A DNA stretch of 64,000 nt, from contig CM114271.1 of assembly GCA_050084515.1 (NCBI GenBank), forward strand, positions 24,242,001 through 24,306,000, given 5' to 3'. Under the pieces are notes generated by a model. The model was not told the origin of the DNA. It saw only the letters and a list, made by a program, of their open reading frames with translations, and made no database searches. Made by a program: the position numbers and the translations under genes. Positions 22,491 through 33,110 of this stretch are shown piece after piece. The number at the start of each line of letters is the position of its first letter. The stretch's first letter is position 1. Origin of the DNA: Blasia pusilla. Lineage: Eukaryota > Marchantiophyta > Marchantiopsida > Blasiales.

Positions 22491-23030
22491 GCATGGCGGA
22501 ATCTTTGCGCTTCGACAACTCGAATTTGCGAATCGGAGAATCTCCGTTTCTCCTGGCAAATGGACGAGAGCCATAAGGGCCTCTTGATCTAGCCCTTCGA
22601 AGGGTACTACATTGGCACGAACCACGACAAGCAACGGCGAAGGTTTGTTGGTAGAGATGCGAGAACGGAAAGAGCGCGCGAGGCGAAGTCTTGCAAAGGC
22701 TCAAATGAGGTACGTTAAGCATGCTAACAAGAGTCGGCGCCAAGTACGATTCCAAGTTGGAGAACAAGTGTGGTTGAGTGTAAAGAATCTCACTCTTCCG
22801 AAAGAGTTGTCTGCGAAGGTATGCCCGCCAAGTATCTTTGGACCCTATGTGGTTGTGGCAAACCCGTTTGAGGATGTGTATACGTTGAGTCTGCCGGACG
22901 AGTTCAAGATTCACCCGACCTTTCATGTGTCATTGTTGAAGAAATATCTTCAAGATAATGGACGTTCGAACGGAGACAGTGGTGAGACCGCACCGGTCAT
23001 CGTAAATGAAGAGCCGGAGTTTGAGGTGGA
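22491..23030 (+). pseudogene. A1 integrase C-terminal part
   Basis: After the methyltransferase fragment the integrase resumes with 'LEFANRRISVSPG' and continues through 'FQVGEQVWLSVKNLTLP' and 'FHVSLLKKY', which are standard for Gypsy integrase C-termini. The frame 22612-23067 is open for 151 codons. This part is missing from the A2 copy. Confidence 0.85.
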
Positions 23031-23190
23031 GACCATCTTACGTTCGGCGTCGGGCCAACAAGTATGAATACTTGGTAAAATGGAAGGCTACCATGTGAAG
23101 GAGGCGACTTGGATTATGGAGGCGGATTTGGAACACGCGCAAGAGTTGTTGCGTGACTTCAAGCGAACACAAGCGAAGCACATACGTTAG
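23031..23190 (+). pseudogene. A1 chromodomain
   Basis: 'KYEYLVKWK' followed, after a one-base loss, by 'EATWIMEADLEHAQELL' is a chromodomain: aromatic residues, a KWKG-type turn, then a C-terminal helix. Chromodomains at integrase C-termini (chromoviruses) are thought to steer insertion to marked chromatin. The stop codon near 23191 ends the polyprotein. Confidence 0.83.
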
Positions 23191-23640
23191 TACGAGGAGA
23201 AGCTAGAGACATGACTTGTAATCAGTGGAATCTTGGGCCGAAGGCCGTTGTAACTAGAATATGTTAGTGTTGCAATAAAGGAGTGTATGGATTTGGAGAT
23301 TCGATACCAGTGTTGATTGCAATTTGTATGTGGTTGTGCATGGCTATGAGTCGTTCATCATAGACTTAGAATGTACGACAAGAGGACATACAAGGAGTAT
23401 TTGAGGTGAGAGCTCGTATGTGGATAAGCACCTAGAACAGGACCTTATGTTGGATTACACTCGGGCTCGCCCTAGCGTCGACGGGGCAGATGAAGTCTGT
23501 CTTGGGGCTTGGGGTGATCTTACTTGTGGCCACATAAGTAAACTTAGTGACGCGCCTAAGTCGAATACGAGAGCGACCCAATAGTAGTACGATTTGTGGA
23601 CCAGGTAAACAGGTGTGATGTTTACAGTAATGAGTCGAAA
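23191..23640. other. Spacer between the two A copies
   Basis: About 450 bases separate A1's polyprotein end from the region shared again with A2. The first part should be the 3' untranslated region of A1, but no 3' LTR (TGTCGCGACC) appears. Nothing else was recognised. Confidence 0.6.
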
Positions 23641-24104
23641 GAGTCTAAGGTTGCACACTTAGTTAGCTTATTTGATAGGTTAGTTGCACGTGTGATGACG
23701 AGTGTACATCAGGTTGATACCGGCAACAACTCAGGATACCTCTGGACCAATCTTGCCACGTGACATAATGATACTCGTCGCGCGGTCTCATCTCTCTCTA
23801 CATAAAGGTACTGATGCACCCGTATGCCTGCCTGCAATAGTGCAGCCAATCCGGTGCTAATCCCTCCAAAGAGATCTAACACCCGAACACCCTCCTCTAG
23901 GCACTGCCACACAACGGGTGTGGTATCCACTGGCGTCAATGTCTCCACTCCAAAGCCCGATCGCCATGTGACTCTCGCTGTTCCGGGATAAAAGCATGAC
24001 TCCACGCCTGCCTCACGAGGTTGTCGGCATTCCTCTGTAGCTCTCGAGTCGTACCCCACAATGATGAAGAGGTCTTGCCAACATGGGAAGAGACATCCGC
24101 CATG
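23641..24104 (-). pseudogene. Methyltransferase N-terminal fragment inside the A2 integrase
   Basis: Read on the minus strand, the sequence after the integrase motif HPQTDGQ goes into 'DVSSHVGKTSSSLWG', then 'TPVDTTPVVWQCLEEGVRV', then motif I 'LDLFGGISTGLAALLQAG', 'YVERDETARRVS' and 'QRYPELLP'. These match residues 20-145 of the O2 methyltransferase closely. The catalytic PCQ segment is absent. A frame break separates 23936-24628 from 23709-24059. After about 23650 the sequence no longer matches A1, and the integrase C-terminus and chromodomain are missing. Confidence 0.87.
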
Positions 24105-24640
24105 GCCTGTCCATCCGTCTGTGGGTGGAAAGCCGTACTGAAACTCAGCTTGGTCTTAAACCTTCTCAACAAGTGCTTCCAGAAAGCACTGGTAAACTTT
24201 GGATCCCGATCTGAAACAATGCTCCTCGGCAAACCATGAGCACGCCACCAGCTATCCAGAAATAGTTGCGCCATCGTATACGCCATTGCGGAATCCACCG
24301 TCGGCACGAATCGCGCCAACTTGCTAAACCGATCAACAATCACAAGTATAGCGTTGTATCCCTCAGATTCCGGAAGACTCGTGATGAAATCCATACTCAC
24401 ACTTTGCAAGGGTCCTTCTGGGATCGGCAAGGGATGCAGCAAGCCCTGTTTCTTATCATAAGAGACTCTATTTGCTTGGCAGGTCACATAGGTCTTCACA
24501 TATTGAGCAACATCCTCTTTCATGTTGGGCCAAAAGAACCGCTTTGACAAAACAGCTAGCGTAGATTTCTCTCCTTTATGTCCTGCCAAGGGCCCGTCGT
24601 GACATTCCGCTAACACCTTGGTTCGCATCCGCCGCCGCCT
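24105..24640 (-). pseudogene. A2 integrase N-terminal and core part, open frame
   Basis: The frame 24628-23936 gives a zinc-binding region ('HDGPLAGHKGEKSTL', then 'CQAN') with the usual first Cys of the CxxC pair altered (VTCQAN). The core has catalytic Asp in 'SVSMDFITSLP' and 'SIVSDRDPKFTS', and HPQTDGQ. The expected Glu right after DGQ is replaced by methyltransferase-like sequence (AMADVSS). The enzyme cannot join DNA as it stands. This is the best-preserved integrase core of family A in the window. Confidence 0.87.
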
Positions 24641-25215
24641 ACATAGATCCTACTGTTTGAACCTTAGTAGACCGTGCCTCAAACTTATGTTGGCCACCTT
24701 CTCACCCTACTTCAACTTCCTCGGGTATTCCCTGCTTGAGCATCCTTCATATATCCTTCACGAATCCTTCTTTCCAGATTTGTTTCCTTAGGGGACATTG
24801 CTCTCAAGAGACTGTCGTTTCGGCGACATGTGTTCCTCCTTGCGACTTAACGATATGGAATCACATTATCTTTACCGGCTTATGAATCAACTCAATATCC
24901 ATCAGCGCTTAAGGTATCATGCCACCGCAATTGTTTGGTGTCACTCGATCCTGGTCTCAAAATACTTGAGTGATATATTATCGGTGAATACTCGAGTCTG
25001 TGGAGCCCTAGATAATGCCGCCACTTCCTCAAGCAATGTACCACCGCGAACAACTCTTTCTCGTGAGTAGGCCATCTCCTTTCAGTATCGCTAAGCTTCT
25101 TGCTCTCATATGCCACCGGTCTCCTTCTTGCACCAACATTCCGCAACCGCGAAATCACTAGCATCGGTATGCACTTGAACGGTTTGTCAAACTCCGGCAG
25201 CTTTAACTTGGTTCT
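24641..25215 (-). pseudogene. A2 RNase H, frameshifted
   Basis: 'RPVAYESKKLSDTERRWPTH' and 'EKELFAVVHCLRKWRHYLGL' match A1's RNase H. The first Asp region lies just upstream in a different frame. Several indels relative to A1 (for example near 24990 and 25130) break the frame. Confidence 0.82.
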
Positions 25216-26010
25216 GCGATAGAATCGGCTTCACTCGGTTGAATGCCTCATTAACTTCCTGGGTCCAAGTCGTGTTGGCAAACTTTGTTGTCCAATCCGT
25301 GAGAGGTCTCACATTCCGAAAAGTTTTTCACATAAGTACGATAAAATTGCACCGCACCTATGAACCTCCTCATCCCTTTACAATGGATGGGGTCCCCTTT
25401 CTGAAATCGCCTTTACCTTTTCCATGTCCGGATCGACGCCATCTGCCTTGACCGACCACGTGACCCAAGAATTTGATCTTACTCAAACCTAATTCGCTCT
25501 TCTCTACATTCGATACTGGTGATTTGCCCTTATCTTAGACAAGACCGCTCTCACATGTCGAACGTGCTCCTCTAGTGACTTGAATAGATAAGTATGTCAT
25601 CGATATAGATGATAACATACTCATCCATTTCCTTGTGAAAAATGGAGTTCATCAATGTGGTGAACGTTGGGGCGCGTTACATAGATCGAAAGGCATCACT
25701 ACAAACTCAAAGGAACCGTATCTCGTCCGCACGCAATCTTCTCCACATCCGCCTCGGCAATCCGACTGGTAATATCCCGACTTCAAGTCAATCCTACTGA
25801 AATATCTTGCGCCTACCGCCTATCAAAGAGATCATCTATCCTCGGAAGAGGATAATTGTTCGAACCGTCACTTTGTTCGGTGCACGGTAATCAACACACA
25901 ACCTCATCTTTCCATCCTTCTTCTTTACAAAGAGAACAGGTGCTCCATAAGGTGACTTGCTAGTCCTAATGTAACCCTTTTCCAAGAGCTCACTTAACTG
26001 CTTTTTCAAC
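25216..26010 (-). pseudogene. A2 reverse transcriptase, frameshifted
   Basis: The N-terminal part is in frame with the protease ('[20 protein letters not shown]', about 25990-25910). Past about 25840 the frame breaks, although the YIDDIL region (25595-25620) and the 'FLGHVV' region are recognisable by comparison with A1. It is a mirror copy of 20131-21040. Confidence 0.83.
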
Positions 26011-26780
26011 TCAAGAAGTTCCTCCTGATTCAACCTATATGGTGCTTTTGAAGGCGGTTGGGAACCGGGTATGATCTCTATCTTATGATCTACGGCTCTA
26101 TGCGGCGGAAATTCAATCGGAAGCTCATTTGTCAAGACATCCTCAAACTCCTTGACCACTTCCTGGAGTGGTTCTGGGACTCCCCTTGAAGCAGTGTCAT
26201 GATCTCTGCGTATACTGCTTGTAGCCTCCTCCACTTGTCTCATCAAGCAGAGAAATCCATCCTCCAACTCAGTCATGCTCCTCCTTGTGATCGAGTTCAC
26301 CAACTCCATTTTCGCTGGAACCTCACGGACCAACCGCACCTGTAACCGTTTGCCTTTTAGCAAGACGCTCAACCTCAAGGGTCTACATCTTAACTCCACC
26401 TCGTACGCATCTAGGAATGTATTCCCCAAGACTCCGTCAATGCCATCCATTTCGCACACCGTGAAATTCTCCTTCAACTCGAATACCCCGCATCCTACTG
26501 TCAAACCCAAGACCAAATCAGAAGTCCGATGAGACTTGCCTCGTGCAAATCCCACTCGAATGGGCTCGTCCGCCTTAGAGGTAGACAGCCCCAGTTCCTT
26601 CACGATTCTTGGGCTTAGGAAGGAGTGCGAAGCACCTGTATCCACGAGCAACAACACATCGCGACCAGCAATCTTGAATCTTAGGTACACCAAATTGTGC
26701 GTCCTCTTGGTGACTTGAAGGGACGTCTTGAGATCGCCCGCCAACAGATGTTTAGCAGCAAACGCAATCATACTCCCATT
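26011..26780 (-). pseudogene. A2 aspartic protease and linker, open frame
   Basis: Part of the 355-codon frame 26903-25836, which runs from the gag zinc knuckle [14 protein letters not shown] through the protease active site [12 protein letters not shown] (about 26650-26610), the linker, and the start of the RT. Unlike A1 it has no stop at the 'CGVFEL' position, so this is the more complete copy of the region. The enzyme would cleave the polyprotein. Confidence 0.86.
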
Positions 26781-27837
26781 ACTAACCTTCGGTTTCGAAC
26801 ACCCTTTTGACAGGTGCCCAGGTTCGCCACAGTTGTAGCATACAACCTTGCCGTTTCCTGACTTTGAGTGTTGTCCTCCTTTTGGTTTTGCATGAAGTTC
26901 CACTCGTTTTCTTTGCAGCCGGGCGACTCTCTAGTTCGTGCTGGCCCCCACTCCAGCCTCTTTTGAACGCCTCCTTATTTTTCGACTTCTTTGAAAAAAA
27001 ATTTGACTCGAAGGGTTTCTGGGTTTGGACCTCATCGTCCCCAATCCGCTCCGCTAGCCTCAGGAGATCCGCGTAGGTCTCTGGTAACATCGGCATTCGG
27101 TAAAGGGCCTTCTCAGCGCTCGGCTTGAGTCCGCTAATGAAGATAGCCTTCTTCGCGTGCTCATCCATCTTCGGACTAGAAGTCAGTTTTGCACTAAACT
27201 CCCTCACATACGCGCTTAAGGAACCACTCTGCCGCATCCGCACGCATTCCACCGTGTCGCGCAACCCTTGGTACTCCGGATTGAACCGATCCCCAATCAA
27301 CTCCTTGAACTCCTCCCAACTCAGAGGTGACTCGCCGCCCAGATATTCCTCTCGTTGAGCTGTCCACCATTGTAGAGCATGATCCTTCAGGAAAGTAACG
27401 ACTACCGTCACCTTGTCCTGCTCAGCAGCCCTCTGCGCCTCGAAGTACAGTTCCAGTTCCGTAAGGAAATCCTTCACTTTCCGCGAGCGCCCCACTCTCG
27501 TGAATGGCGTGGGCAGGTTCGTCTTGCAGAGCTTTTTGCCCCCACCCGGGTTTCGAGTGGCCTCTAACTCTGCAATCCGCTTGCTTTGCTGGGACATCTG
27601 CTCCACCAACACCTTCAACAAGTCCAACGTCTGGCTCGACTCCGTCCTTTCCCCTGAGTTTGGGCCCACCGGCCCCGCGGAAGGAGTTGCTTCTGGAACG
27701 TCCTCACGAATGGCGTTCAGCTCTTCGGGTGTCTCCGTCTCCACCATAGCTTCACGGTCCGGCATTGGTTCCTCTCTTGGTTCTCGTCGCTTGATTCGGC
27801 GCTTCTTGGGTTGTTCTCCCTCGATCGCCATTTCCAA
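26781..27837 (-). CDS. A2 gag, largely intact
   Basis: The start ATG at 27837 begins '[20 protein letters not shown]'. A predicted helical segment ('[20 protein letters not shown]') precedes the retrotransposon gag core ('[19 protein letters not shown]' through '[14 protein letters not shown]'). The frame stays open for 351 codons, then shifts by one base near 26900 just before the zinc knuckle, which continues in the 26903-25836 frame. Gag forms the particle. The copy is the mirror of 18434-19470, and most indels between the two favour this copy. Confidence 0.82.
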
Positions 27838-27960
27838 GTCAACTCACTCAGATCTCCTCCTCGTTTCTTGCGTCCCTCCTCGAGCGCCCGAGTCTAGCCG
27901 CTACCTTGAAATTTCCCAAGCGTCCGGCTGATCCCACGACCCCAAGTTCTCGCTCACCAA

Positions 27961-27978
27961 GGATTAGCTCTGATACCA
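27961..27978 (-). other. Primer-binding site of A2
   Basis: On the minus strand this reads TGGTATCAGAGCTAATCC, a full match to the Met-tRNA-type primer site, two bases inside the LTR. Confidence 0.85.
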
Positions 27979-27980
27979 CT

Positions 27981-28981
27981 TGTCGCGCCCCTACTCTCGT
28001 TGAACGTCAATCTTTAGTGTTGCGGAAGCGTGCGTTTAGTAGGTCACGAACTCATCGCCGATCTGCACCCAAACACGCACTCTCGTTAGTCGGGTTTGGC
28101 CAACCGGCGTTCCAACCCACCGAGTCCTCAACTCGGCGTCTCATCAAGCTCAAACTTCCTTAGTTCCTAGCTTCCAACACATGGCAAGTCCTTCAAGACT
28201 TGGAACAGACTTTCTGGTTAGTCCAAGGATCTGAAACGGCACTTGCACGCCTAGCGATCCCAACTGTTCAACGGTCCTCGGGTGAGTTCTGAACGAGACC
28301 CAAGTAATTGAGTCGCGAGGTGGAATCCAAGAGGGATGTCTAAAATCGCCTCACTGGACTTGGTGCAGGTTTTCCAACCCAACCCCCAAACTCGCGTTCC
28401 GTTCCATGCCCTTGAGCCGCCTCGTGGCGCCCAAAGTGGGGTTTGGGTTCCAAGCACTCTCGGAGACCTTCCCCCTAACTAGTACTTCTGGGGTTCTCCA
28501 ATAACCCCTCCCCTTTGGGAAAAGAGGTTCGGGCCCTTCATTGTGGCCCTCAACAAGACTCCACTTACAGTCGTTTTCGGGTTGTATCTCGGCCGTTGCT
28601 TATGCGTTTGCAATGATCTTTGGTGCGTTTGGACCGGCTCTCCATAAGCTTTCCAACTCACTCTTATTTGCTCCTAACGCATCTTGGCGCTAAAAGTTAT
28701 GTCCATAAATACAGTCGGAAACTCTCAAACGCTAGTGGCGTTCCAAATCCGGATCTTCCCTTTGGCAACCCACTTCCTAGACTCGACTTCTTTCAAGTCT
28801 CATTCCGCGTTTGGTCCAGGTTTCACAATTGCGACCATAACACCTAAAACGCGACTCCTTGTTCGCGTCTCGTCTCTTGTCTCCTCTTTGAGACAACTCC
28901 AACGCGCAAACCATCTTAGCGTGAGCCTACTAATGTTCCGATGTTCCGCTTGGCACTTGTTTGGTCATGAGGGTCGCGACA
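27981..28981 (-). repeat. 5' LTR of Gypsy element A2
   Basis: This repeat is the reverse-oriented counterpart of 17283-18284: terminal TGTCGCG and CGCGACA, about 1001 bp, with scattered substitutions and small indels between the two. At 28982 the O1 methyltransferase resumes at once. No 3' LTR of A2 is present in the window. Confidence 0.88.
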
Positions 28982-29740
28982 GTCCTGGTTGGGACCTGCT
29001 GTGTTATTAGATGCGGCGAGAGTTGGATCACGTGCTCATCATCCATGATTGTGGTGGACGAACTTGATACCATCAGAGGTACTGAGTTGAGCTTACGATG
29101 GAGTCCAAAGAGCACCACATCTCACAATGGATGCTATTTTGGGCTTAGGGCGTCGATCTCAGGTAGTGACACGGGATGATAGACCATCGTTGGCCATGGC
29201 CGATAGGGTGGGGGAGTTGAGGACAGCCTTACCTACGTTGGTGAGCTTACCAGCATCCCATGCCTTTCGTCAAGGAGGGCAAGGCATGATTTGGGATGAG
29301 GTGACCGACGCAATGGAGGAGCGTACAGCAAATGAGCGCGAGCGCGCCATGGGGCTTGCTACCTGTACTACGGCAGTGCCAGGGATGACTGAGGCATCCC
29401 AGAGACAAGTGTTGGGGAAGGAAATGGACCTCAACTGTCTCACATGGATAGTGAGGCTAGGTATGGCTGAGCAGAGACGGATGCGAGTGTCATCCATGCC
29501 GTCACATCCATGAGTTGGACCATTGCCTACAGGGTCTGTACATGCATTGGCTGGGGGCAAGACGAGGAGAAATAGGCACCCATGGACTTCCTGGGACGTC
29601 ATTCGAGCAAAGAGTGTGAAGGAGGCTAGAGTAGCACATGTTCATTTTTTGGATGTAGAGCATGGTGTAGGAGGTCAGAGTGGAGTGGTTATTGCGGAGG
29701 TGGCTAGGGTTTCTACATAGCAACCAAAGCCAAAGGTTGC
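28982..29740 (+). pseudogene. O1 cytosine-C5 methyltransferase, C-terminal part
   Basis: The sequence starts in the middle of the enzyme at the segment that reads 'SWIGPAVLLDAA' in O2. The frame 29127-29513 (129 codons) covers the end of the variable (target-recognition) part and the segment 'EASQRQVLGKEMDLNCLTWI', which fits the motif IX-X region of C5 methyltransferases. Motifs I to VI, including the catalytic Cys, are absent because the upstream half is lost at the A1/A2 insertion. The following bases up to 29740 are a linker to the RT. Confidence 0.75.
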
Positions 29741-30760
29741 GTCCTCTCCGAGTGAGGTCACGATGGAGACTTGGGAGCATGTGATAGGTCTCAAGTTGAT
29801 AGGAGGAGAGCAACGGCGAGTTCATAGGTTTCTGAGAGGGCGTGTCAATTGTTTTTCCTTCAGTATGAGAGACTTGGGTACGTTGAAGGGTCTCGGGATA
29901 TGGATTGAGTTGGCTAGTGATACGCCGATCTTTCGTCGACCCTACAGGTATTCTAATATGGAGCGAGCCTTGATTCAAAGTGGGAGTCACAACTTGTTGG
30001 AGGCATGACTTGTGGAGTTATCACATGGGGAGTATGCATCTGCCACAATCATGTGGACGAAGAAGGATATGTATGGCAATTGGACGGATAGGTGGATGTG
30101 TGGAGATTACCGTCCTATCAACCGACAGACGAGGTCAGATCGGTACGTTATGCCTATTCTTGAGGAGATCTTTGATGCAGTAGGACATGCGAAGATCTTC
30201 AGTACTTTAGATCTCGGTGGTGGTTATCATCAGCTTCCTATCAAGTTGGAGGACAGGGAGAAGACAACATTCTGGGGTATAGATCGATTCGGGAAAGATT
30301 GCTTGTATCAATGGCGGTTCTTACCATTTGGGTTGAAGAACGCGTCTGCAGAGTTTTAGAGAGTAATGGATAGGATTCTGGCTGGCTTGGAGTTTGTACG
30401 ATGTTACATAGATGATATTCTTATCTTCAGTTCCACGATTGAGGAGCATGAGCGACACCTGGAGGAGGTGTTTCGGAAATTGCAGTTACATAGACTGAAG
30501 TTACATCCAGGCAAGTGCAGATTCTTTCACGAGTAGATTGAGTATTTGGGACACACCATATACCCGAGTGGGTTAGGCGTTCAACAGACGAAGGTAGAGG
30601 CTATTGCGCAGATTCCACGCCCTACAGATGTGAGTCGAGTCCGAGGATTTCTTGGACTGACAAACTTCTATCAATCGTATGTCAAGGGTTTTAGTGCGAT
30701 CGCAAAGTCTTTGACCTTGTTGACGAGACTTGATCAGGTTTGGTTGTGGGGAGATGATTA
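29741..30760 (+). pseudogene. O1 reverse transcriptase, few lesions
   Basis: This is the polymerase of element O. Visible motifs are 'MCGDYRPINRQTRSDRYVMP', 'FSTLDLGGGYHQLPI', 'FLPFGLKNASAEF', the catalytic YIDDILIFS (about 30405-30432), 'YLGHTIYPSGLGVQQTKVEA' and 'GFLGLTNFYQSYVKGF'. Lesions are stops near 30006, 30357 and 30535 and frame shifts near 30010. It lies between the methyltransferase and RNase H, which is the gene order of the family. Confidence 0.9.
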
Positions 30761-31090
30761 GGAGCGAGCATTTCAGGAGCTCAAGGACAGGTTGACGTCC
30801 TCACCCATTTTACAGAGACCGGTTAAGGGTGGACCATTCCAGTTACATACGGATTGGAGCATGTTGGGTCTAGGAGCAGTGCTTACTGAGAGGGATGATG
30901 AGGAGAGGGAGTTCGTTGTGGTTTACGCGAGCCGATCGAGCAACATTGTAGAGGCAAAGTACAGCTCCTACGAGGGAGAGTGCTTGGCTGCAGTGTGGGC
31001 CGTGGCACATTTCAGGTGCTATTTATTCGACAACCCTTTCACACTTATCACTGATCATCATCCGTTGAGTGGTTGATGGAGTCCGACAAG
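30761..31090 (+). pseudogene. O1 RNase H, one frame break
   Basis: 'FQLHTDWSMLGLGAVL', 'YSSYEGECLAAVWAVAHF' and 'TLITDHHPL' supply the D-E-D catalytic set. The frame 30792-31076 ends by a small deletion after 'HHPLSG' (O2 has 'HQPLKWLME' at the same place). It is continuous with the RT domain. Confidence 0.88.
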
Positions 31091-32537
31091 CTTACAGGAA
31101 AGCTTGCCAAGTGGGCTCTATTACTACAGGAGTATGAGTTTGAGGTGGTTCATAGGCCAGGTTGGCTAAACCAGGATGCGGATGGGTTGAGTCGTAACCC
31201 ATGTCCGAGTCAGAGAGACGACACTGGAGCTTGATGGCACAGAGAGAGTGATGAGGAGATGGTGCCCGGTTGGCATGCATCTGCCTATCTTTGTTGGTTG
31301 ACTATGGCACGTCAGCCACAGGTGATGACTCCGGTGGTGGGGTTGGATAATGAGTCTTTCGATCTGGAGATTAGTGAGGAGGCGACAAGTGGTCGTGATA
31401 TCCATGACAACGTGGAGAGTGTGGAGTTCTTGCGCACTGGCGTCATAGCGAGTACAGTGAGTGCTAGGGAGCGGGATCGGATCCTACAGAGAGCCAAGAG
31501 GTTCAGGTGGGAGGAGACTCACATTTTGCAGGTATGGGGAGATGGTAGGATACGAGTGGTACCTCATCCTTCCCAGCGAGCACGTGTAGTGCAACATGCC
31601 CATGAGGAGTTGGGAAATTTTAGAGTAAAGCGTACTTACAGCTTACTCCATGTTCAATATTGGTGGCGCGGCATGCATATTGGGGTACAGCAGTTTGTGG
31701 CCAGATGTATGGTATGTGACAAAGTGCGAGCATCCTTCAATGCTCCCACTCCGTAGTTACATCCTTTGCCGATTATGGGTTTAGGTTATCGGTGGAGTTT
31801 AGACTTTGCGGGACCTTTGCCATTGACGGGGCGTCATCATAGGTACGTGTTGGTCATGGTGGAGCATTTCTCCAAGTGGATAGAGTTGGTGGCACTACCA
31901 GACAAGGCGAGCGAGGGAACAGCTTATGCGTTTCTAGATCGTGTGCTTAGTCACTTTGGTGCACCGGCGGAGGTGTTGAATGACCAGGGTATCGAGTTTA
32001 GGGGAGAGTTTCAGGCCTTGTGTGATCAGGCGCTGATAGATCACCCCACCACATCCAGAGATCATCCTGAGGCGGATGGGTTGGCGGAGAGAGTGGTACA
32101 GACGGTGAAGAGAGGATTGCGCAAGTATGGCTTGCAACGGGGACAGTTGAGGGAGTGGGACCTACAATTGCCATGGTTGGCTATGGATTATTGCTTGAGT
32201 GGGCAGGCATCCTTGGCATCATTTTCATTGTACTTTTTGCTCTTTGGGAGAGAGCCAGATTTACCTGCAGCAATTCGACGTGACATGGCGGAGGTGTTAG
32301 ATCTTGATGATCAAGATGTGTGGGTACAAACATGTTCTCAGAGGGCGGAGATTTTTCGTAGAGTTATGCCTATGGCCTTTGAGAACTTAGCTATTGCCCA
32401 ACATAGAGATACATTGAGGTACGCGACCATTCGTGAAGGAGGTTATCGTCCAGGGATTAGGAGGCTTCATCCTGGAGATTACGTGTATTTACAGCATGCG
32501 GCACCCACGACGCTAGATGTCACTGCAGGGCGCATGA
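31091..32537 (+). pseudogene. O1 integrase, a single in-frame stop after the linker
   Basis: Two frames, 31259-31756 and 31766-32578, are in the same phase, separated by one TAG near 31757. The zinc-binding part is 'HEELGNFRVKRT' with 'CMVCD'; O2 has HFGVKRT, so the second His is Asn here. The core keeps all three catalytic acids: 'WSLDFAGPLP', 'VLNDQGIEFRGEF' and 'DHPEADGLAERVVQTV'. A C-terminal basic part ends in 'HPGDYVYLQ' and 'TLDVTAGRM'. At 32538 element O2 interrupts; the last module, the PHD finger, follows at 42749. Confidence 0.88.
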
Positions 32538-32825
32538 TGTCGTGCGAATCCACATCGTCATACAACATACATCGCTGACATACCATACTCACATACACAC
32601 ATAACATAGACGAGAGCATCCACAAACACAAGTGTACCACAACTCGCCCCCCTAACTGGCGGTTAGGTCCCTCTAACTCCCAGATAGCCCTATACATCTA
32701 CTACATGCTATACACCTTCTTGGGTGCACGAATCAGAAGGCCGGGTGCTAGGCTGCCCCATCGTTAGTCGCACATCTGTAATCCATATCATGCAAAGATC
32801 AAGTCATCTACCTCTCCTAAGTACA
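32538..32825 (-). repeat. 3' terminal region of O2
   Basis: The left end TGTCGTGCG is the inverted form of the CGCACGACA terminus seen in O1 and the solo LTR. CATGA just outside (32533-32537) is repeated at 42744-42748, giving a perfect 5-bp target duplication for O2. The sequence 'ctaactggcggttaggt' also occurs in inverse form in O1's 3' end (about 43105-43125). The boundary between untranslated sequence and LTR was not resolved. Confidence 0.7.
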
Positions 32826-33110
32826 TCAAGGAAAAACCCACCTTCCAGTAGGAACAACATCCATACGTGGAGTTAAACACATCATGTGCCCACCCCTAGA
32901 ATACCGATCACACACCAACATACAGGCTGTGTTACCAACACACCCACACAACATGCACCTCAAGCTAGCACGTATCATGGCTAAGCTTGGGTCAACAGTA
33001 CCATCCACATTTGGAAGATGACATGGCGCACAATTACGCACATGGTCCTTTCAAACAACTCCATCACGACCCTCCAACATGAGAACTCCATAAGCGAACA
33101 CCTCGCGCAC
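32826..33110 (-). pseudogene. O2 C-terminal PHD-type zinc finger
   Basis: The frame 33041-32826 reads 'NCAPCHLPNVDGTVDPSLA', then 'CMLVCDRYSRGGHMMCLTP' and 'VVPTGRWVFP'. This follows the PHD pattern C-x2-C ... C-x2-C-x4-5-H-x2-C ... W-x-C, with the fourth Cys changed to Tyr and the last pair lost. The O1 copy keeps several of the residues lost here and lacks one that is kept here, so the ancestor very likely had a full finger. PHD fingers bind histone H3 tails. It lies directly after the integrase. Confidence 0.75.
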
